Below are positions 1-3,746 of a DNA stretch of 5,523 bases, one piece after another. The position numbers and the translations under genes were made by a program. Position 1 is the stretch's first letter; every line of letters begins with the position of its first letter. The notes beneath the pieces were generated by a model. The model did no database searches, had not been told where the DNA came from, and saw only the letters and a list, made by a program, of their open reading frames with translations. The DNA comes from Oscillospiraceae bacterium (GTDB lineage Bacteria; Bacillota; Clostridia; Oscillospirales; Butyricicoccaceae), in the NCBI GenBank assembly GCA_902797555.1, contig CADBTM010000163.1, forward strand, positions 1 to 5,523. Reading direction: 5' to 3'.

Positions 1-438
1 CTCATCGGCGAGCGCACCGCCGAGGAGATGAAGATGACCATCGGCTGTGTCTATCCCTTTCCGGAGGAAAAGACCATGGAGGTCAAGGGACGCTGCCTGA
101 TGACCGGTCTGCCCCGCACCTTTACCGTCACCTCCAGCGAGATGATGGAGGCCTTTGAGGACGTTTCCGGCCGCATCGTCGAGGCTGTCCACGCTGTTCT
201 GGAGCGCACCGCTCCCGAGCTGGTGGGCGATATCGCCACCAACGGCATTCTGATGACCGGCGGCGGAAGCCTGATCTATGGCTTTGACAAGCTGATCGAA
301 AGCAAGACCGGCATCAACACCCGCGTGGCGGACGACGCCATCTCCTGCGTGGCCTACGGCACGGGCAAGGCGCTGGAAAACATCGACTCCATGCAGGACG
401 GCACCATGAATCTCAGCCGCCGCAACCAGATGAACTAA
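1..438 (+). CDS. mreB: MreB/Mbl family rod shape-determining protein, C-terminal part (5' end outside window)
   Basis: This is the last 145 codons of a bacterial actin homologue, open from the first base and ending at TAA 436-438. MreB-type proteins are cytoplasmic ATPases that form membrane-bound filaments guiding side-wall peptidoglycan synthesis. Seen here: LIGERTAEEMKMTIG at the window start, matching the family's LIGxRTAExIKxxIG segment; KGRCLMTGLPRTFTVTS, matching its G(R/K)xLxTGLPKTxxVTS stretch; MTGGGSLIYGFDKLI (codons about 85-99), the C-terminal adenosine-binding loop; and CVAYGTGKALENID near the end. Family proteins have about 335-345 residues, so roughly 190 N-terminal residues should lie upstream. 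The gene is followed by a terminator and a phosphatase rather than by mreC and mreD, which fits a stand-alone Mbl-like or extra copy as well as a true mreB. The family call is secure; mreB versus mbl is not resolved. Confidence 0.95.
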   Translation, partial: LIGERTAEEMKMTIGCVYPFPEEKTMEVKGRCLMTGLPRTFTVTSSEMMEAFEDVSGRIVEAVHAVLERTAPELVGDIATNGILMTGGGSLIYGFDKLIESKTGINTRVADDAISCVAYGTGKALENIDSMQDGTMNLSRRNQMN

Positions 439-451
439 AGCAGTATTCACG

Positions 452-481
452 AGGCGGAGCATTCCTCCGCCTTTTTCTTTT
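452..481 (+). terminator. Rho-independent terminator after the mreB-like gene
   Basis: An 8-bp perfect stem AGGCGGAG (452-459) / CTCCGCCT (465-472) with a 5-base loop (460-464) is followed by a T-rich run at 472-481 broken by one C. It begins 13 bases after the TAA of the mreB-like gene. Only about 6 bases lie between the T-run and the next gene's Shine-Dalgarno, so it may also act as an attenuator for that gene. Confidence 0.9.
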
Positions 482-486
482 CTGAT

Positions 487-492
487 CGGAGG
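487..492 (+). promoter_or_regulatory. Ribosome binding site of the histidine phosphatase gene
   Basis: CGGAGG lies 4 bases before the ATG at 497, a strong Shine-Dalgarno at short spacing. Bases 487-494 are exactly complementary to 462-469, the loop edge and 3' arm of the preceding terminator, so an alternative fold could hide it. Confidence 0.8.
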
Positions 493-496
493 AACT

Positions 497-1126
497 ATGA
501 CGACCATTTATCTCATTCGCCACGCCCAAGCCGAGGGCAACCGGGACAGACGCTTTCAGGGGGATATCGATTCGGAGGTCAGCCCGCTGGGCTGGCAGCA
601 GCTGGACTATCTGGCCGAGCGCTGCCGCACCCTGCCTGTGACGCGCATCTATACCAGCCCGCTCAAACGGGCAAGGGAGACCGCAAAGGCGGTCAACCGC
701 TATCTTGGTGTGCCCATCACGGTGGAACCCCGCATCTCCGAGATCAACACCGGAGAATGGGAAGGGCGGCTGTATGACGAACTGGAAATCCTCTGGCCGG
801 AGGAGCGCAGGATCTGGCGGGAGGAGCCTTGGCGCTTTCAGTCGCCGGGCGGGGAAAGCATGCAGCAGGTGTATGACCGCGCATCGGCGGCGCTGCGGGA
901 TATCGCCGCCCAGAATCCGGGCGGAAGCGTGGCGGTGGTGTGCCACGGCTGTGTGCTGCGCAACCTGTACGCCTTTGTCAAGGGCGGCCTGCGGGAGCAT
1001 TACGGCGAGCCGGGAGACTGGATGAACAACACCGGCATCGGCTGCGTCACCGAGGAAAACGGCGTCTTTACCCTGCAATGGAAAAACCAGATCGATTGGC
1101 TCCCGGAGGAATTGCGGACGATATAA
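497..1126 (+). CDS. Histidine phosphatase family protein (phosphoglycerate mutase-like)
   Basis: Complete 209-residue cytoplasmic enzyme of the histidine phosphatase superfamily, branch 1, which removes phosphate through a phospho-histidine intermediate. Catalytic features are in the expected order: LIRHAQAEGN at residues 6-15 (RHG-type motif, Arg8 and nucleophile His9), SPLKRARETA at 54-63 (second conserved Arg, Arg58), the acidic EINTGEWEG segment at 82-90 (Glu82, probable proton donor), and VVCHG at 147-151 (second catalytic His150). No signal peptide or membrane segment is visible. Length matches GpmB/CobC/PhoE-like phosphatases (about 200-210) and is shorter than the roughly 230-250 of glycolytic GpmA. 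Substrate cannot be assigned: no cobalamin genes lie nearby to support alpha-ribazole phosphatase. The ATG at 497 is supported by the ribosome binding site CGGAGG. No clear promoter fits between the upstream terminator and this gene, so expression may depend on read-through. The gene contains no TTA, CTA or TCA codons. Confidence 0.95.
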   Translation: MTTIYLIRHAQAEGNRDRRFQGDIDSEVSPLGWQQLDYLAERCRTLPVTRIYTSPLKRARETAKAVNRYLGVPITVEPRISEINTGEWEGRLYDELEILWPEERRIWREEPWRFQSPGGESMQQVYDRASAALRDIAAQNPGGSVAVVCHGCVLRNLYAFVKGGLREHYGEPGDWMNNTGIGCVTEENGVFTLQWKNQIDWLPEELRTI

Positions 1127-1202
1127 CACGATCCCCTTTTTTCACGGTTTTCTGATAAACCATGTAACCTTTCTGTTTTTGGATCGTTTCATAATTAGAA
1201 AG

Positions 1203-1334
1203 ATGATTTCAAATGCTCCCAAGGCGCAGATGACCCGGGAGCAGGCGGTGAAGGTGGCTGTGGAGACCGTAAAGCTCTATGGAATCCCATACAGCAACGT
1301 AAACATACCCTCCGCTTTGGCGGAGGGTTTTTGA
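1203..1334 (+). CDS. Possible 43-codon small ORF or remnant of a decayed gene
   Basis: An ATG at 1203 opens 43 codons ending at TGA 1332-1334. The product includes the stretch MTREQAVKVAVETVKLYGIP (from residue 10) and has no membrane segment or signal peptide. I do not recognise a family. Codons from about 1224 to 1283 look like real coding sequence of this genome, with mostly G or C in third positions. Against a functional gene: there is no properly spaced Shine-Dalgarno before 1203 (AGAAAG directly abuts the ATG), a second ATG at 1230 has only a weak AAGG before it, and the last ten codons run through the terminator hairpin, with the stop codon at the end of its T-run. A transcript stopped there would lack the stop codon. 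A gene fragment left by deletion fits best; a small RNA is another possibility. Confidence 0.25.
   Translation: MISNAPKAQMTREQAVKVAVETVKLYGIPYSNVNIPSALAEGF
1307..1332 (+). terminator. Rho-independent terminator upstream of the transporter operon
   Basis: A perfect 9-bp stem ACCCTCCGC (1307-1315) / GCGGAGGGT (1320-1328) with a 4-base TTTG loop is followed by a T-run from 1328 to 1332. It lies 180 bases after the phosphatase stop codon and 32 bases before the next -35 box, so it insulates the transporter operon from upstream transcription. Confidence 0.88.
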
Positions 1335-1363
1335 AAATTCAAGAAAACTTTTATCTGTCGCCC

Positions 1364-1392
1364 TTGACCGGGGCGAGCGGCGGAATTATAAT
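1364..1392 (+). promoter_or_regulatory. Sigma-A type promoter of the transporter operon
   Basis: TTGACC (1364-1369, five of six matches to the consensus -35) is separated by exactly 17 bases from TATAAT (1387-1392, perfect -10). Transcription should start near 1398-1400, giving a leader of about 40 bases before the TTG at 1440. It sits directly behind a terminator, as expected for an independent transcription unit. Confidence 0.87.
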
Positions 1393-1405
1393 CTCATGTA
1401 TGAGA
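1392..1405 (+). promoter_or_regulatory. Palindrome over the transcription start, candidate operator
   Basis: TCTCAT-GT-ATGAGA is a perfect 6-bp dyad with a 2-base centre. It begins at the last base of the -10 box and covers the predicted start of transcription. The 2-base centre disfavours an RNA hairpin and favours a dimeric repressor site, for example of the TetR or MarR class that commonly controls exporters. No regulator gene is in the window, so the binding protein is unknown. Confidence 0.5.
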
Positions 1406-1424
1406 ATTACGCCCATTTGCGCGG

Positions 1425-1431
1425 AAGGGAG
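1425..1431 (+). promoter_or_regulatory. Ribosome binding site fixing the TTG start of the transporter
   Basis: AAGGGAG lies 8 bases before TTG 1440. The frame is closed by TGA at 1401-1403 and holds no ATG or GTG between there and 1440. The next in-frame candidates (GTG 1476, ATG 1479) have only a weak AAGG-type site, so TTG is preferred. Confidence 0.75.
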
Positions 1432-1439
1432 CCATAGGT

Positions 1440-3746
1440 TTGAGCACCAAGGAACAGGCACGGAATAAGGCCGACGTGATGCAATGGATCGCATCGGCCA
1501 TTGTCCGATACAGATATGTTATATTCGCACTCTTTGCCGCCGCGGCGGTGTATTGCGTTTTGTCGGTGGGACGGGTGAAGATCAACAGCGATCTGACCTC
1601 CTTTTTGCCGCCTACTGCCGAGACAAGGCGCGGGCTCACCGTCATGGAAGAGGAGTTTGTCACCTACGCTTCGGCCAATGTGATGATTTCCAACATCACC
1701 TACAGCCGGGCGGAGGCACTGGCGCAGCAGGTGAAGGAGATCGAGCATGTCACCGACGTCACCTTCAACGATACGCCCTCCCACTTTGTCCATTCGGCGG
1801 CGCTGCTCACCGTCTCCTTTGACGGCACCAATGAGGATCCCGGCTGCGGCCAAGCCATGACCCAGATCAAGGAGCTTCTTGCGCCCTACGACGTGTACTA
1901 TTCCAGCTCGGTGGGCGAGGACTTTTCCAAACAGCTTGCTTCCGAAATGACCGGCGTGATGCTCATCGCCGTGGCGGTGATCGTGGGCGTGCTGCTGTTC
2001 ACCTCCCGCAGCTATTTTGAGGTGGTCATCTTCGGCATCGTTTTTATCTTTGCCGGTTTGCTCAATATGGGCACGAACTTCTGGCTGGGAGAGGTCTCCT
2101 CCATCACCAATTCCATCGCCGTCATCATGCAGCTGGCGCTGGCCATCGACTACGCCATTATTTTCGCCCACCGCTATCAGGACGAGGCTGCGGCAAATCC
2201 CAACGAGAGGGAGGCATTGGTGGAGGCGCTGGCCAAGTCCATCACCGAAATCTCTTCCTCCAGCCTGACCACCATCTCCGGACTGGTGGCGCTGACGCTC
2301 ATGCAGTTCCGGCTGGGGCGCGACCTCGGCTTTGTGCTGTCCAAGGGTATTTTGTGCAGTATGATCACGGTGTTTTTGCTCATGCCCGGACTGATCCTGC
2401 TTTTTCCCAAGGCGTTGAAAAAGACGGCGCACAAGACCCTCATCCCCAACATCCGTCCCTGGGGCAACCTGCTGATGAAGACCCGGGTGCTGTTTGTGCT
2501 CATCTTTGCCGTCATCCTGCCCCTGGCGGTGGTGGGCTATCACCGGGTCAACTATGCCTTTTCCGATCGCACCATCGGCGAGCTGGTCTATTCGCCCCAG
2601 CGCGCCGCCCTGCACAAGATCGACGATACCTTTGCTCCGGACACCGCCGTTGCCGTACTGGTGCCCTCCGGAGATTTTGAAAAGGAAAAGGCCATCCTCG
2701 CGGAAACGCTGGAGCTGGACGAAATCAAGACGGCTACCGGTCTTGCCAACATCGAGATCGACAGCGGCCATGTGCTCACCGACGCCTATACCCCCCGGAT
2801 GTTTGCCGAGCTGCTGGACATCGACATCGAGCGGGCGGGGCTTTTGTATCAGGCCTACGGCGTGGAGCACGAGGAATATCAGGCCATTTTCGGTACGCCG
2901 GGCACCTATCAGGTGCCTCTGGTGGATATGTTCCTCTATCTGTTTGAAAAGATCGATCAGGGCATCGTCACGCTGGACGCCGAGCAGGCCGAGCAGGTGA
3001 ACGACCTGCGGGGCACGCTGGAGCGCGGGGTGGCACAGCTGAGGGGAACGAACTGGGATCGTCTGGTGCTCACCGCGGGCATCCCTGCCGAGGGCGAGGA
3101 CAGCGTCCAGCTGGTGGAGCGCATCCGGGGCATCGCCGAGCACTATTACGGCTCGGACAACGTTCTGGTGGTGGGCGATATCACCAGCGCCCGGGATCTG
3201 GGCGATTCCTACAACAGCGATTCCCTCAAGATCAATCTGCTGACCATCTGCTTTGTCTTTGTGATTCTGCTCTTTACCTTCCGCACGGTGGTGGGCTCGG
3301 CTGTGCTGGTGTTTGTCATTCAGGGCAGCATCTGGATCAACTTTGCCTTCCTGTATGTGCAGGGGCTGAGCACCTCCTTCGTCACCAACATGATCGTATC
3401 GGCCATTCAGATGGGCGCCACCATCGACTATGCCATCGTGCTGATGAGCAGGTATCTCGATCTCAAGCTGCGCTATCCCAAGCGGGAGGCCATGGCCCGC
3501 GCCGTGGCGGAGGCCTTTCCCACGGTGCTCACCTCGGGCTCGATCATGACCGTGGCAGGCTTTTTGATCTCCTTCCGCGTCAGCGACGTATATGTGGGAC
3601 ACATCGGCCTTGCCGTGGGGCGGGGCGCGCTGATCTCGGTGATTCTGGTGCTCACCGTGCTGCCCCAGATGATTGTTTTGTTTGACAAGCTGATCGAAAA
3701 GACCCGTTTTGACATTCATTTTCAGACAGAGGAGGAAGACCTGTGA
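1440..3746 (+). CDS. MMPL/RND-family transporter, 12 predicted membrane segments
   Basis: Complete 768-residue inner-membrane transporter of the MMPL branch of the RND superfamily, which uses the proton gradient to export lipids, drugs or other hydrophobic molecules. It shows the duplicated RND layout: TM1 at about 26-43, an outside domain 44-170, TM2-TM6 at about 171-322, TM7 at 349-368, a larger outside domain about 369-596, then TM8-TM12 at about 598-748. Each half carries the family's Asp-Tyr pair in its fourth membrane segment: AIDYAIIFAHRY (Asp237-Tyr238) and TIDYAIVLMSRY (Asp663-Tyr664), equivalent to the proton-relay pairs of mycobacterial MmpL3. The length fits smaller Gram-positive MMPL proteins. 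The tail ends in acidic EEEDL. Start is TTG, chosen from AAGGGAG 8 bases upstream. It has its own promoter and candidate operator, and its stop overlaps the next gene's GTG, implying co-translation with the GLUG/coiled-coil protein. No TTA, CTA or TCA codons are used. Substrate unknown. Confidence 0.95.
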   Translation: MSTKEQARNKADVMQWIASAIVRYRYVIFALFAAAAVYCVLSVGRVKINSDLTSFLPPTAETRRGLTVMEEEFVTYASANVMISNITYSRAEALAQQVKEIEHVTDVTFNDTPSHFVHSAALLTVSFDGTNEDPGCGQAMTQIKELLAPYDVYYSSSVGEDFSKQLASEMTGVMLIAVAVIVGVLLFTSRSYFEVVIFGIVFIFAGLLNMGTNFWLGEVSSITNSIAVIMQLALAIDYAIIFAHRYQDEAAANPNEREALVEALAKSITEISSSSLTTISGLVALTLMQFRLGRDLGFVLSKGILCSMITVFLLMPGLILLFPKALKKTAHKTLIPNIRPWGNLLMKTRVLFVLIFAVILPLAVVGYHRVNYAFSDRTIGELVYSPQRAALHKIDDTFAPDTAVAVLVPSGDFEKEKAILAETLELDEIKTATGLANIEIDSGHVLTDAYTPRMFAELLDIDIERAGLLYQAYGVEHEEYQAIFGTPGTYQVPLVDMFLYLFEKIDQGIVTLDAEQAEQVNDLRGTLERGVAQLRGTNWDRLVLTAGIPAEGEDSVQLVERIRGIAEHYYGSDNVLVVGDITSARDLGDSYNSDSLKINLLTICFVFVILLFTFRTVVGSAVLVFVIQGSIWINFAFLYVQGLSTSFVTNMIVSAIQMGATIDYAIVLMSRYLDLKLRYPKREAMARAVAEAFPTVLTSGSIMTVAGFLISFRVSDVYVGHIGLAVGRGALISVILVLTVLPQMIVLFDKLIEKTRFDIHFQTEEEDL
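3728..3735 (+). promoter_or_regulatory. Ribosome binding site fixing the GTG start of the secreted protein
   Basis: AGAGGAGG, inside the last codons of the transporter gene, lies 7 bases before GTG 3743, an ideal Shine-Dalgarno. With the 4-base GTGA overlap it supports efficient, coupled translation, and it identifies the start of a gene that lacks a nearby ATG. Confidence 0.85.

Larger units (their letters stand above)
1127..1439 (+). other. 313-base intergenic region between phosphatase and transporter operon
   Basis: From left to right: an AT-rich stretch (about 1131-1205) with T-runs but no stem that would make it a terminator; a GC-rich, coding-like patch (about 1203-1306); a strong terminator (1307-1332); another AT-rich stretch; and the promoter, dyad and leader of the transporter operon (1364-1439). 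A CATAAT at 1190-1195 resembles a -10 box but has no convincing -35 partner. No tRNA or recognised riboswitch was seen. Confidence 0.7.

Noticed and set aside
413..1129. Minus-strand open frame of 238 codons opposite the phosphatase
   Set aside because: Codon-register shadow; the plus strand carries all catalytic motifs of the histidine phosphatase family.
1128..1187. Inverted repeat ACGATCC / GGATCGT with a 46-base gap
   Set aside because: A 7-bp match at this distance is expected by chance in a gap of this size, and there is no flanking duplication or transposase.
1190..1195. CATAAT as the -10 box of a promoter for the 43-codon patch
   Set aside because: No acceptable -35 element lies 16-18 bases upstream, so it cannot be supported as a promoter.
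1407..3719. Very long open frame (about 770 codons) on the minus strand opposite the transporter
   Set aside because: It lies in exact codon register with the transporter and exists only because that gene lacks TTA, CTA and TCA codons. Its product is abnormally rich in His, Gln, Gly and Asp, as expected from reverse-reading a membrane protein gene, and shows no family motif.
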